Position numbers and translations under genes: made by a program
Shown: positions 1 through 9,368 of the stretch, one piece after another
Position numbering within the stretch: the first letter of the stretch is position 1
Layout: every line of letters starts with the position of its first letter
Assembly: GCA_038324115.1 (NCBI GenBank)
Contig: JBBQHQ010000007.1
Coordinates: forward strand, 1 to 37,681
Direction: 5' to 3'
Length of the DNA stretch: 37,681 bases
Source of the DNA: Gaiellasilicea sp038324115
GTDB taxonomy: Bacteria; Actinomycetota; Thermoleophilia; Gaiellales; Gaiellaceae
The notes under the pieces: generated by a model
What the model was told of the DNA's origin: nothing
The model's input: the letters and a program-made list of their open reading frames with translations, nothing else
Database searches by the model: none

Positions 1-2411
1 TCGATCGGGGCGAGGATCTTCTCGCCGAGCTCGGGGTGCGTCTCGATCAGCCGCCGCTCCTCGTCGGTCAGCGGCCCGGGCTTGAGGAGCACCGAGTTCG
101 GGATCCCGATCTTGCCGATGTCGTGGAAGAGCGCGCCCAGCTCGAGCCGCTTCAGCGCGTCGGCGTCCAGGCCGAGCTCCCGGCCGATCGCGAGCGCCGT
201 GTCGGTGATCCAGCGCGCGTGCGAGTGCGTGTACTCGTCGCGGGCCTCGAGCGCGTTCGCGAGCGCCTCAACCGTGGAGAGGAAGGTTCGCTCGAGCGAC
301 TCGAAGCTGGACGCGTTCTCGATCGCCAGCTTCGACTGGTGCGCCAGGCCGCCGAGCAGGTCGAGCTCCCGCTCGCCGAAGGTCACGCCCTCGGGACAGC
401 CGACGGAGATCAGGCCGACGCGATGGTCGAACCCGAACGGGGCGACCGCGTACGAGCCGGAAGCGCCGGCGGGAGGCGTCGCGAAGTGCGCGTACTGCTC
501 GGGTGAGATCAGGGAAGGAGCGGTTGCCTTCGCGATGCCCTCGACCGCCGATGGCGGATAGCGGCGGCCGACGATCGCGCGGTCCGGGTAGCCGGTTGCA
601 GCGACTCCGACGAGCTCGCCGGTGTCGGCATCCTGGAGCCAGAGCGAGGCCTGCGTCGAGCAGAGGATCCGCGCCGATCCCTGGACGACGAGGTCGAGCA
701 CGTTCGCGAACCCCTCGGCCTGCGCCAGCTCGCGCCCGAACTCGAGCAAAGCGCGGGCGCTCTCGGCCTCCCGCCGCTCCCGCTCGTAGAGCCGGGCGTT
801 CTCGAGCGCGACCGCCGCGTGGCCGGCCAGCACCTCCATCAGGCGGACGTCGTCCTCGTCCAGCTGGTCGATCCCGAGCTTCGAGATCACGATCACACCG
901 ATCGCGTGCTGGCCGATGCTGAGCGGGACGGCGACGACCGACTCCTCGATCGGGTCGGTGCCCTCGATCGCGACCGCGAACTCGCACTTGGCGGCGTCCG
1001 GCAACAGCAGCGACTCGTTGTGCTCCGCGACCCAGCCGGTGAAGCCCTCGCCGACCGGCGCGGCGAGCACCTCGAGTGAGGAGTCGGAGCCGGCGAAGTC
1101 GCCCTGGAGCGCGATCGGGCGCAGCTCGTCCTCCTCGCGGAGGAAGACGCGGCAGTTGTGGTAGTCGACCAGGAGCCGGAGCTCGCTCGCAATCACCGCG
1201 CCGATCTCCCGGACGTCCTTGAGCCGGTTCAGCTTCGCCGACAGCGACTGGAGCAGCTTCAGGTGGGCGATCGAGCGGACGTCCTCGCGCCGCAGGACGG
1301 CCGGGTCGGGGCGCTCGATCGTCGTCTCGTCGAAGAGCTGGACGCGGTTCTTGCCCCTCGCCTTCGCGGTCATCATCGCGGCCTCGGCGCAGGCGACGAG
1401 CTCGCGCGGGTTGGCCGCATGCTCCGGGCCGCGGGCGATCCCGACGGAGACCGCGATCTTGCCCGCCACGTCGAGCTCGACCTCGTCGAGGCGACGGGCG
1501 AGGCGCTCCGCGACCGCGAGCGCGTCCGGCTCGGTGCTCGACGGGACGATCACCGCGAACTCCTCGCCACCGATCCGGCAGACGACGTCGCTGCCGCGCA
1601 CGCTCGCGCGCAGGTGGTCGGCGAGCTCCCGGAGCACCTGGTCGCCGATCCCGTGCCCGTAGACGTCGTTCACCTTCTTGAAGTCGTCGATGTCGAGCAT
1701 GACCACGGCGACGGACTCGTGGGAGGTCGCCGCGCGCGTCAGCTCGCGCCGCAGGCGCTCGTGGAAGAAGCGATGGTTGTAGAGGCCCGTGAGCGAGTCG
1801 GTCTGCGCCTGGTGCTCGAGCCGCGCCCGGATGTGCGCGTTGTCGAGCGCGAGCGCGGCCGCGTCGCCGAAGCGCTTCGCCAGTTCGAACTCCTGCTCGG
1901 TGAACGAGACATCCTCGCCGATCCGGTAGATGTTGAACGTGCCCTTGAGGAGGCCGCGTGCGAGCATCGGGACGACGATCAGCGCCTCTGGCTCGACGGG
2001 CGTCCCGGGGACGAAGCGGACCTGTGGATGGAGGTGGGCGCGGTTCGCGAGCACCGGCTCGCGCTGCTCCACGGCCCAGCCCGTGATCCCCTCGCCGTAC
2101 GGGAAGCGCTCGCTCAGGATCTCACTCGCCCAGTCGCTCCGGACGAGCAGCGGCACGAGCTCGCGCTTCGCCTCGTCCGCCTCGTAGACGTGCACGGCCT
2201 CGTAGGGGATCAGCTCGGCGAGCGCGTCGGCGATCCGTTCCAGCAGCGCGTCGAGGCTCTGCTCCGAGAGGAGCTCGTGGAAGACGTCCGCAAGCCGGCG
2301 GTAGGAGTCGACGAGGCCGTCGTCGGCCGTCGGCGCGGTGGGCGCGCCGGGGGGCACCAGGCTGACCAGCTGCCCGGCGCGCTCCTGGGGGATGCGTGCG
2401 GGTTCGTCCAT
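1..2411 (-). CDS. Bifunctional c-di-GMP enzyme, GAF-GGDEF-GAF-GAF-HD-GYP (C-terminus cut by window)
   Basis: Reading leftwards from ATG at 2411, the frame stays open to base 1 (about 803 residues visible). Domains in order: GAF (about 30-190), GGDEF diguanylate cyclase (about 205-365), two more GAF domains (about 375-520 and 545-690), then an HD-GYP phosphodiesterase whose second half is outside the window. The cyclase active site reads GGEEF (around base 1570), and an RGSD inhibitory I-site lies five residues before it. The HD-GYP part shows FHDIGKIGIP followed by KPGPLT. No membrane segment is visible, so this is a cytoplasmic enzyme that could both make and break c-di-GMP under control of ligands bound by its three GAF domains. 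It diverges from the dehydrogenase at 2507. Whether both activities are live cannot be judged, because the GYP motif is off the edge. Confidence 0.93.
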   Translation of the reverse strand, partial: MDEPARIPQERAGQLVSLVPPGAPTAPTADDGLVDSYRRLADVFHELLSEQSLDALLERIADALAELIPYEAVHVYEADEAKRELVPLLVRSDWASEILSERFPYGEGITGWAVEQREPVLANRAHLHPQVRFVPGTPVEPEALIVVPMLARGLLKGTFNIYRIGEDVSFTEQEFELAKRFGDAAALALDNAHIRARLEHQAQTDSLTGLYNHRFFHERLRRELTRAATSHESVAVVMLDIDDFKKVNDVYGHGIGDQVLRELADHLRASVRGSDVVCRIGGEEFAVIVPSSTEPDALAVAERLARRLDEVELDVAGKIAVSVGIARGPEHAANPRELVACAEAAMMTAKARGKNRVQLFDETTIERPDPAVLRREDVRSIAHLKLLQSLSAKLNRLKDVREIGAVIASELRLLVDYHNCRVFLREEDELRPIALQGDFAGSDSSLEVLAAPVGEGFTGWVAEHNESLLLPDAAKCEFAVAIEGTDPIEESVVAVPLSIGQHAIGVIVISKLGIDQLDEDDVRLMEVLAGHAAVALENARLYERERREAESARALLEFGRELAQAEGFANVLDLVVQGSARILCSTQASLWLQDADTGELVGVAATGYPDRAIVGRRYPPSAVEGIAKATAPSLISPEQYAHFATPPAGASGSYAVAPFGFDHRVGLISVGCPEGVTFGERELDLLGGLAHQSKLAIENASSFESLERTFLSTVEALANALEARDEYTHSHARWITDTALAIGRELGLDADALKRLELGALFHDIGKIGIPNSVLLKPGPLTDEERRLIETHPELGEKILAPI

Positions 2412-2506
2412 TGGCGGCAGTGTGGAGACGCTTGCCCCCACAGCATCGGGGCGATCCCTCGATCCGGTCTCCCTCGGATGGGGGACTTGCGCGATGATCG
2501 AGAGCG

Positions 2507-3460
2507 ATGAAGATCGCGATCCTCGACGACTACCAGGATGCCGTCCGGCGGCTCGATGCGTTCGCCCTTCTCGCCGGCCACGACGTGGTCGTGCTGACCG
2601 AGCACCTGGGGGCGGACGACCTCGTGGCGCGGCTGCAGGACGTGGACGCGCTCGTCCCGATCCGGGAGCGGGCCCGGCTCCACCGGGACGTCCTCTCCCG
2701 GTTGCCGCGCCTCCGAGCGATCTCGCAGACGGGTCGAGCGGGCCGTCACCTCGACGTCGCGGCGGCCGAGGAGTTCGGGATCGCGGTGCTCGAGGGCGCG
2801 AGCTCGCCGGTCGCGACCGCGGAGCTGACCTGGGCGCTCGTCCTCGCCGCCTCGCGCAAGCTCCCGCAGTACCGGGACAACTTCCGCGCCGGCCGCTGGC
2901 AGCGGACGGGGCTGGAGCTGCTGGACGGGGGCCTCGGCCGCGTCCTGCGCGGCCGGACGCTCGGGATCCTCGGCTACGGCAGGATCGGCCGCATCGTCGC
3001 CTCCTACGGCGACGCGTTCGGGATGACCGTGCTCGCCTGGGGTCGCGAAGACTCGAAGATCGCCGCCTACGGCGCCGGGCACGCGGTGGTCGAGTCGCCC
3101 GGGGCGCTGTTCGCCGAGTCGGACGTCGTCTCGGTCCACCTGCGCCTCACCGACGAGACGGCCGGGATCGTCGGGCCGGCCGAGCTGGCGAGGATGCGCC
3201 CGGACGGCCTCTTCGTCAACACCGCGCGGGCGGAGCTCGTCGCGCCCGGCGCGCTTGCGGCCGCCCTCCGAGCGGGGACGCCCGGCGCTGCGGCGGTCGA
3301 CGTCTACGACGAGGAGCCCGCGCTCGCGGACCCGCTCCTCTCGCTCGCGAACGTCGTCACGACCCCGCACATCGGCTTCGTGGAGCGCTCGAGCTACGAG
3401 CTGATGCTCGACGCGGCCTTCCGCAACCTGGTCGAGTGGCATGCGGCCGCGGGGCGCTAG
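2507..3460 (+). CDS. D-2-hydroxyacid dehydrogenase family protein
   Basis: A 317-residue NAD-dependent dehydrogenase of the phosphoglycerate dehydrogenase/formate dehydrogenase superfamily. It reduces a 2-oxo acid or oxidises a D-2-hydroxy acid; the substrate cannot be read from sequence. The Rossmann loop GYGRIGR is present, and the catalytic trio is Arg241 (in NTAR), Glu270 (in YDEEP) and His288 (in TPHIGF), with the usual family spacing. It lacks the C-terminal ACT domain of long SerA proteins. The ATG at 2507 has only a weak purine-rich leader. The gene ends 9 bases before the aldehyde dehydrogenase, so the two are probably co-transcribed and may handle the same carbon compound, which is inference from spacing only. 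Confidence 0.92.
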   Translation: MKIAILDDYQDAVRRLDAFALLAGHDVVVLTEHLGADDLVARLQDVDALVPIRERARLHRDVLSRLPRLRAISQTGRAGRHLDVAAAEEFGIAVLEGASSPVATAELTWALVLAASRKLPQYRDNFRAGRWQRTGLELLDGGLGRVLRGRTLGILGYGRIGRIVASYGDAFGMTVLAWGREDSKIAAYGAGHAVVESPGALFAESDVVSVHLRLTDETAGIVGPAELARMRPDGLFVNTARAELVAPGALAAALRAGTPGAAAVDVYDEEPALADPLLSLANVVTTPHIGFVERSSYELMLDAAFRNLVEWHAAAGR

Positions 3461-3469
3461 GCTAGGCGC

Positions 3470-4936
3470 ATGGCGACGATTTCCGGTCTCCACGAGCAGC
3501 TCCTGATCGGCGGCGAGTGGCGCGAGGGCGCCGGCGAGGCGCGCTTCGACGTCACGAACCCGGCTACCGGCGAGGTCGTCGGCTCGGTCCCGGACGCGAC
3601 CACGGAGGACACGACCGCCGCGATCAACGCGGCCGAGGCGGCGCTGGCCGGCTGGCGCACGGTCCCGGCGATCGAGCGCGGGAAGCTGCTCCGAGCTGCC
3701 GCCGAGCTGATCCGGGAGCGCAAGGACGAGATCGGACGCCTGATCACGACCGAGCAGGGCAAGCCGCTCGCGGAGGCGGTGGGTGAGGTCGTCTACGCCG
3801 CCGGCTTCTTCGACTGGTTCGCGGGTGAGGCCGAGCGGATCTACGGCCAGGTCGTCCCGCCGCAGCATCCCGACAAGCGGATGCTCGTGCTCCGGCAGGG
3901 CGTCGGCGTCACCGCGGCGATCACCCCCTGGAATTTCCCGGCCGCGATGCTGACCCGCAAGCTGGGCCCCGCGATCGCCGCGGGCTGCACGAGCGTCGTC
4001 AAGCCGGCCGAGTCGACGCCGCTGACCGCGATCGCGATCTGCCGGGCGATCGAGGACGCCGGCGCGCCGGCCGGGCTTGTCAATCTGATCACGACGATGC
4101 GGCCGGCCGAGTTCGCGGGGGTCCTGATGGCCGACCGGCGCGTCCGGAAGCTCTCCTTTACCGGCTCGACCGCCGTCGGCAAGGAGCTGATCCGCGGCTC
4201 CGCCGACCAGGTCAAGCGGCTCAGCCTCGAGCTGGGCGGCCAGGCGCCGTTCCTCGTCTTCGACGACGCCGACCTGGATGCGTCGGTCGAGGCGCTGATC
4301 GCCTCCAAGTTCCGGAACGCCGGCCAGACGTGCGTCTGCGCGAACCGGGTCTACGTCCAGCGCGGGATCCACGACCGCTTCCTCGCCGCGTTCTCGCGCC
4401 GGGTGACCGAGCTCGTCGTCGGCCAGGGACTCGGCGAGGGCGTCAACATCGGGCCGCTGATCGACGAGGCCGCGATCGAGAAGGCGCAGCGGCACGTCGA
4501 CGACGCGGTCGCGGGCGGCGCCGAGGTCGTGCTCGGCGGCAAGCGCCTCGGCGGCGACGGCTTCGACGGCGGCACGTTCTTCGAGCCGACCGTGATCGAC
4601 GGCGTCACCAGCTCGATGCTGCTCGCGCAGGAGGAGACCTTTGGGCCGATCGCCGGGCTGACCGTCTTCGACACCGAGGACGAGGCCGTCGAAAGCGCGA
4701 ACGACACCCCCTTCGGCCTCGCCGCCTACGTGCAGACCCGCGACTACGCGCGCCTGCTGCGGGTGGTCGAGCGGCTCGACTACGGGATCGTCGGCGCCAA
4801 CGACGGCATGCCCGCGAACCCTGCGGGTCCGTTCGGCGGCTTCAAGGAGTCGGGGTACGGCCGCGAGGGCGGCGCCTTCGGGATCGACGAGTACCTCGAG
4901 GTCAAGTACGTCTCGATCGGCGGCGTCGGCTCCTAA
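3470..4936 (+). CDS. gabD: NAD(P)-dependent succinate-semialdehyde dehydrogenase family
   Basis: A 488-residue, full-length aldehyde dehydrogenase. Visible signatures are EQGKP, the NAD-site stretch TPWNFPAAM, FTGSTAVGK, the general base Glu254 in LELGG, the nucleophile Cys288 in GQTCVC, and EETFGP near the C-terminus. The EQGKPLAEA and GQTCVCANR segments are typical of the GabD/succinate-semialdehyde group (4-aminobutyrate breakdown to succinate), but relatives that oxidise glutarate or other semialdehydes look alike. No transaminase (gabT) is adjacent, so the substrate stays open. It begins 9 bases after the dehydrogenase stop. A TAGGCT sequence lies just before the ATG and could be a -10 element of a nearly leaderless promoter. 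It converges with the alpha-glucosidase, with 18 bases between the stops. Confidence 0.9.
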   Translation: MATISGLHEQLLIGGEWREGAGEARFDVTNPATGEVVGSVPDATTEDTTAAINAAEAALAGWRTVPAIERGKLLRAAAELIRERKDEIGRLITTEQGKPLAEAVGEVVYAAGFFDWFAGEAERIYGQVVPPQHPDKRMLVLRQGVGVTAAITPWNFPAAMLTRKLGPAIAAGCTSVVKPAESTPLTAIAICRAIEDAGAPAGLVNLITTMRPAEFAGVLMADRRVRKLSFTGSTAVGKELIRGSADQVKRLSLELGGQAPFLVFDDADLDASVEALIASKFRNAGQTCVCANRVYVQRGIHDRFLAAFSRRVTELVVGQGLGEGVNIGPLIDEAAIEKAQRHVDDAVAGGAEVVLGGKRLGGDGFDGGTFFEPTVIDGVTSSMLLAQEETFGPIAGLTVFDTEDEAVESANDTPFGLAAYVQTRDYARLLRVVERLDYGIVGANDGMPANPAGPFGGFKESGYGREGGAFGIDEYLEVKYVSIGGVGS

Positions 4937-4954
4937 CGCGTCTCGTCCGCTGGT

Positions 4955-6526
4955 CTAGGAGCGCGTGACCCACGCCGCCGTGCCGGCCGGCAGCGTCTCG
5001 CCGAGCCCCGGCTCGCTTGCGAGCAGGAGCTCACCCGCCGGCAGCGGCAGTGCCTCGGCGGCGACGTTGACGGCGCAGACGACCGTCTCGCCCCCGGCGG
5101 CGCGCTCGAAGAGGAGCGTCCCCGGAGGGGAGGGGAGCCAGCGGAGGCCCCCCGCGCGGAGCGCCTCGCTCGCGCGGCGCGCGGCGAGCGCGGCTCGGTA
5201 GAGCTCGAGCGTCGAGCCCTCCGAGCCCGTCTGGGCGGCGACGCTCACCTCCGCCCACTCCGCCGGGATCGGCAGCCAGGGCGTGCCGGAGGTGAAGCCG
5301 AAGCCGGGCGGGCCGGGCTCCCAGGGCACCGGGACGCGGCAGCCGTCGCGGCCGACGCGCTCGCCGTTCGTGCGGAAGAAGATCGGGTCCTGGCGGAGAT
5401 CGTCGGGCAGGTCGACCTCCTCGAGCCCCAGCTCCTGCCCCTCGTAGACGAAGGCCGTGCCGGGGAGGCCGAGCAGGAGGAAGGCTGCAGCCCGGGCTCG
5501 GCGCCGGCCCTCCGCGCCGCCCCCGTACCGGGTCGGCAGTCGGGTAACGTCGTGGTTCTCGACCACCCAGGTCGCCGGCGCGCCGACCGCGCCGAACGCA
5601 TCGAGCGTCCGCTCGATCGTCGCCCGCAGGCCGTCCGCGTCCCAGCCCTCGTAGAGGAAGGTGAAGTTGAACGCGAGCTGGAGCTCGTCGGACCGGCAGA
5701 AGCTCGCGAGCCACTTCTGGTCCTCGAGCACGATCTCGCCGACGAACATCCGGTCGCCTTCGTAGCCGTCGGCGAGCGCGCGCCAGCTGCGGTAGAGGTC
5801 GTGCAGCTCCGGCTGGTTGATCCCCGTGTGCCAATCGGCGAAGGGGGTGTGCGGGCTCGGCTCCTCGACCTCGTGCAGGTCTTGCGCCTTGAACATCGCC
5901 TGGCCGACGTCGATCCGGAAGCCGTCCACACCGCGATCGAGCCAGAAGCGGAGGATCTCCTCGAAGCTCTCGCGGACGACGGGGTTGTGCCAGTCGAGGT
6001 CGGGCTGCGCCGGGGCGAAGAGGTGGAGGTACCACTCGCCGCTCGCCGCGTCGAGCGTCCAGGCGGGGCCGCCGAAGGCCGACGTCCAGCCGTTCGGAGG
6101 CCCGCCGTCGCGCCCGGGGCGGAAGAGGTAGCGGGTGCGGTCGGGATGCGACGGGTCGGCGAGCGCGTTCCGGAACCACGGGTGATCGCTGGAGGTGTGG
6201 TTGGGGACGATGTCGACGACGACCCGCAGCCCCAGCCCGTGCGCGTCGGCGACAAGCGCGTCGAAGTCGGTGAGGCTGCCGAACTGCGGGTCGACGTTCA
6301 CGTAGTCGGAGACGTCGTAGCCGTGGTCGGCGCCCGGCGAGGGGTAGAACGGCGTCAGCCAGAGGCCGTCCACGCCGAGCTCCGCGAGGTAGGGGAGCTT
6401 CGAGCGGATCCCGGGCAGGTCGCCGATCCCGTCCCCGTCCGCGTCCGCGAAGCTGCGGACGTAGACCTGGTAGAGGACGGCGTGCGCCCACCAGGGGGTC
6501 GGCTGCGACGGGGGCAGGCCGGGCAT
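4955..6526 (-). CDS. GH13 alpha-glucosidase (oligo-1,6-glucosidase type)
   Basis: A 523-residue glycoside hydrolase family 13 enzyme that splits terminal alpha-linked glucose from oligosaccharides. All conserved regions are readable: the calcium-site-like DADGDGIGDL (residues 28-37), region I DIVPNH ending at His110, region II GFRIDVGQA with nucleophile Asp206, region III GEI with acid/base Glu264, and region IV ENHD with Asp326. GGPPNGWTSAFGG and the short C-terminal beta domain fit alpha-glucosidase rather than alpha-amylase. No signal peptide is seen, so it is likely cytosolic. I chose ATG 6526 over the in-frame ATG at 6574, because the latter leaves only 9 bases to the divergent uppP start. 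Trehalose-6-phosphate hydrolase or a related GH13 specificity cannot be excluded. Confidence 0.9.
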   Translation of the reverse strand: MPGLPPSQPTPWWAHAVLYQVYVRSFADADGDGIGDLPGIRSKLPYLAELGVDGLWLTPFYPSPGADHGYDVSDYVNVDPQFGSLTDFDALVADAHGLGLRVVVDIVPNHTSSDHPWFRNALADPSHPDRTRYLFRPGRDGGPPNGWTSAFGGPAWTLDAASGEWYLHLFAPAQPDLDWHNPVVRESFEEILRFWLDRGVDGFRIDVGQAMFKAQDLHEVEEPSPHTPFADWHTGINQPELHDLYRSWRALADGYEGDRMFVGEIVLEDQKWLASFCRSDELQLAFNFTFLYEGWDADGLRATIERTLDAFGAVGAPATWVVENHDVTRLPTRYGGGAEGRRRARAAAFLLLGLPGTAFVYEGQELGLEEVDLPDDLRQDPIFFRTNGERVGRDGCRVPVPWEPGPPGFGFTSGTPWLPIPAEWAEVSVAAQTGSEGSTLELYRAALAARRASEALRAGGLRWLPSPPGTLLFERAAGGETVVCAVNVAAEALPLPAGELLLASEPGLGETLPAGTAAWVTRS

Positions 6527-6583
6527 CGGCGCATCGTACGGCTGCCGCGGCGGGGCTCCCTGTGAGAGCTGCATACTCGCGCG

Positions 6584-7399
6584 GTGAGCGTCCTCGAAGC
6601 GATCGTGCTCGGCGTGGTGCAGGGGCTGACCGAGTTCCTGCCGGTCTCGAGCAGCGCGCACCTCCGGATCGTCCCGGCGTTCGCCGGCTGGGAGGATCCG
6701 GGCGCCGCCTTCACTGCGATCACCCAGCTCGGAACGATCGCCGCGGTGCTCCTCTACTTCCGCCGCGATCTCGTCCGGATTTTCGCCGCCTGGGCCGCGA
6801 GCATCGTCCACTCCGAGCGGCGCCGCGAGACCGACGCCCGGCTCGGCTGGGTGATCTTCTTCGGAACGATCCCGATCGGCCTCCTCGGCCTCCTGTTCAA
6901 GGACTCGATCGAGTCGGGCGCGCGCAACCTCTACCTGATCGGGACGACGCTGATCGTGCTCGGGCTCGTCCTGCTCGCCGCGGACAAGGTCGGCCGGCGG
7001 GAGCGGGGCGTCGAAACTGTCCGCTACCGGGACGGACTGACGATCGGGTTCGCCCAGGCCGCCGCCCTGATCCCCGGCGTCTCCCGCTCCGGTGCGACGA
7101 TCTCGGCCGGGCTCTTCCTCGGCCTGGAGCGTGCGGCCGCCGCCCGCTTCTCCTTCCTGCTCTCGATCCCGGCGATCGTGCTCAGCGGGCTGTTCGAACT
7201 CGGCTCCGTCGGCTCGGGGGACGGGATCGGCTGGGGCAGCCTGCTGCTCGCGACCGTGCTCGCCTTCGTCGTCGGCTACGCCTCGATCGCCTTCCTGCTC
7301 CGCTATCTCGCGACGCACTCGGTGTGGCTCTTCGTCGCCTACCGGGTCGGGCTGGGCGCCGTCGTGCTCGTGCTCGCGGCCACCGGGACGATCAAGTAG
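6584..7399 (+). CDS. uppP: Undecaprenyl-diphosphatase UppP (BacA family)
   Basis: A 271-residue polytopic membrane protein that dephosphorylates undecaprenyl diphosphate to recycle the carrier lipid for peptidoglycan and other envelope polymers. Overproduction of this family gives bacitracin resistance. The two family signatures are intact: QGLTEFLPVSSSAH at residues 13-26 and PGVSRSGATIS with Arg168. Several hydrophobic helices fill the rest. It starts with GTG, and the N-terminal MSVLEAIVLG matches the usual family start. It is transcribed away from the alpha-glucosidase, and a hybrid kinase gene follows 73 bases downstream. Confidence 0.95.
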   Translation: MSVLEAIVLGVVQGLTEFLPVSSSAHLRIVPAFAGWEDPGAAFTAITQLGTIAAVLLYFRRDLVRIFAAWAASIVHSERRRETDARLGWVIFFGTIPIGLLGLLFKDSIESGARNLYLIGTTLIVLGLVLLAADKVGRRERGVETVRYRDGLTIGFAQAAALIPGVSRSGATISAGLFLGLERAAAARFSFLLSIPAIVLSGLFELGSVGSGDGIGWGSLLLATVLAFVVGYASIAFLLRYLATHSVWLFVAYRVGLGAVVLVLAATGTIK

Positions 7400-7472
7400 G
7401 CCCGCTCAGGCGTAGAGGGCGCCCGGGGATTCAGGGCCCGCTCAACTTCCCGGCCGGGAGGACGATTGCCGG

Positions 7473-9368
7473 ATGACGATGCCGGCGGACCACGCGCGAT
7501 TGGTCGACAATCCACCTGTGCGGAGCCCTCCGGGACACGAGGCGTTCGAGGCTGTCTTCGAAGGCGCGCTCGACGCGATGATGATCGCGGCCGACGACGG
7601 CACGTACCTCCTGGTGAACGCAGCGGCCTGCGAGCTGTTCGGGCGCTCGCGGGACGAGCTGCTGCGCGCGGGCGCCGTCGAGCTCCGTGAGAGCGGGATG
7701 ATCAGGACGCCGCAGACCTGGGAGGGGTTCCTCGGCGAGGGGCTGAGCGAGGGAGAGGTGGAGATCACGCGTCCGGACGGCGAGGTCAGGGTGGCCGAGT
7801 ACCGCGCGACGGCCGACATCCTCCCCGGCATGCACCTCTCCGTCCTCCGGGACGTGACCGAGCGCCGCGCCACGGACGAGCAGCTGCGCGCCAGCCGCGA
7901 GCTCTACGAGCTCGTCGTCACGAACTCGCAGGACCTGATCACTTTGCTCGACATGGAGGGGCGGATCCTCTACTCGTCGCCCTCGACGCTGGAGGTGCTC
8001 GGCGACCGCGGCGACGTGACCGGCAAGCCGTTCGCCGAGCATCTGCACCCGGATGACCTCGCCCGCGCGAGGGAGAACATCGCCCGGATGGTCGCCGGGG
8101 AGCCCCGCGAGCCCGGTCGGCCGATTCGGATCAGGGCCGCCGACGGCAGCTGGGTGCTCGTCGAGGGGAACGGCTCGGTGATCCGGGACCGCGACGGCAA
8201 GCCGACGATGATCCTGACGACGGCGCGCGACGTGACGCTGCGCGAGCGCGCCCACGAGCTCGAGCAGCAGCTGCAGCAGTCGCAGAAGCTCGAAGCGGTC
8301 GGCCAGCTGGCAGGAGGCGTCGCGCACGACTTCAACAACCTCCTGATGGCGATCATCGGCTACAGCGACCTCGCGCTCGAACAGCTGGGCGAGGAGCAGC
8401 GGGAGCTGACGGAGAGCCTCGGCGAGATCAGGCGTGCGGCCGACCGCGGCGCCGGCCTGACGCGGCAGCTGCTCGCCTACAGCCGCCGCCAGGTGCTCGA
8501 CCGCGAGATCCTCGACCTCAACGCCGTCGTCTCCGAGCTCGGCCCTATGCTCTCGCGCCTGCTCGGCGAGGACGTCCGGGTCGTCCTGGAGCTGGAGCCC
8601 GAGGCCGGCTTCGTGCTCGCCGACCGTGGCCAGCTCGGCCAGGTCCTCGTCAACCTCGCCGTGAACGCGCGGGACGCGATGCCGGACGGTGGTCTGCTGA
8701 TCGTCTCGACGCGCCTGCGCCGGTCGGAGGACGAGGACGCGGTGGAGATCGTCGTCCAGGACACCGGGATCGGGATGGACGCGGAAACGCAGGCGAGGAT
8801 CTTCGAGCCCTTCTACACCACCAAACCGGTGGGCACCGGTACGGGGCTCGGCCTCGCGACCGTCTTCGGCATCGTCGAGCAGACCGGCGGGAGCATCGCC
8901 GTCGAGAGCGCGCGGGGCGGCGGGACGACGTTCACGATCGTCCTCCCCGAGGCGGGCGCGTGCCCCGAGCGCACGGCCGAGACCGTCGTGGCGGGGCCGG
9001 TCGGCGGCGGCGAGCGTGTGCTCGTGGTCGAGGACGACCGGATGGTCCGCTCGATCATCAACTCGGCGCTGCTCTCGCACGGGTACGACGTGCGGATCGC
9101 GGCCGACCCCTTGACCGCGCTCGAGCTGGCCGCCGAGACCCGCTTCGATCTCGTGCTCACGGACGTGGTCATGCCCGAGCTGAACGGGCGAGAGCTCGTG
9201 GAGCGGCTGCTGCCGCTCCAGCCACACCTGCGGGTCGTCTACATGTCCGGCTATCCCGGCGACGCCGTGACCAAGCGTGGCGTCGAGCTCGGGGGCGGCG
9301 CGTTCCTGCAGAAGCCGTTCTCGCTCGCCCAGCTCGCGGAGCGGATCCGCGAGTCGCTCGACGCCTGA
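7473..9368 (+). CDS. Hybrid sensor histidine kinase, PAS-PAS-HisKA-HATPase-REC
   Basis: A 631-residue cytosolic hybrid kinase. There are two PAS domains (about 25-140 and 145-265), then a dimerisation/phospho-acceptor segment with His285 in GGVAHDFNN. The ATPase domain shows the N box NLAVNARDAMP, the G1 box DTGIGMD, the F box FEPFYTTK and the G2 box GTGTGLGL. A C-terminal receiver carries phospho-acceptor Asp564 (DLVLTDVVMP) and the conserved Lys in FLQKPF. No output domain or membrane segment is present, so the signal must pass through the receiver to another protein. No response regulator gene is adjacent, which makes it an orphan. ATG codons at 7473 and 7479 are both possible starts. A perfect 12-base palindrome (TCCCGGCCGGGA, 7448-7459) sits just upstream. 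Confidence 0.93.
   Translation: MTMPADHARLVDNPPVRSPPGHEAFEAVFEGALDAMMIAADDGTYLLVNAAACELFGRSRDELLRAGAVELRESGMIRTPQTWEGFLGEGLSEGEVEITRPDGEVRVAEYRATADILPGMHLSVLRDVTERRATDEQLRASRELYELVVTNSQDLITLLDMEGRILYSSPSTLEVLGDRGDVTGKPFAEHLHPDDLARARENIARMVAGEPREPGRPIRIRAADGSWVLVEGNGSVIRDRDGKPTMILTTARDVTLRERAHELEQQLQQSQKLEAVGQLAGGVAHDFNNLLMAIIGYSDLALEQLGEEQRELTESLGEIRRAADRGAGLTRQLLAYSRRQVLDREILDLNAVVSELGPMLSRLLGEDVRVVLELEPEAGFVLADRGQLGQVLVNLAVNARDAMPDGGLLIVSTRLRRSEDEDAVEIVVQDTGIGMDAETQARIFEPFYTTKPVGTGTGLGLATVFGIVEQTGGSIAVESARGGGTTFTIVLPEAGACPERTAETVVAGPVGGGERVLVVEDDRMVRSIINSALLSHGYDVRIAADPLTALELAAETRFDLVLTDVVMPELNGRELVERLLPLQPHLRVVYMSGYPGDAVTKRGVELGGGAFLQKPFSLAQLAERIRESLDA

Noticed and set aside
6527..6574. 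Earlier in-frame ATG (6574) for the alpha-glucosidase
   Set aside because: It would leave 9 bases to the divergent uppP start, and the added residues do not look like the family.
7448..7459. Palindrome TCCCGGCCGGGA before the hybrid kinase
   Set aside because: Perfect but short, all but two bases G/C, and expected by chance in such DNA; no second copy was seen near a promoter.
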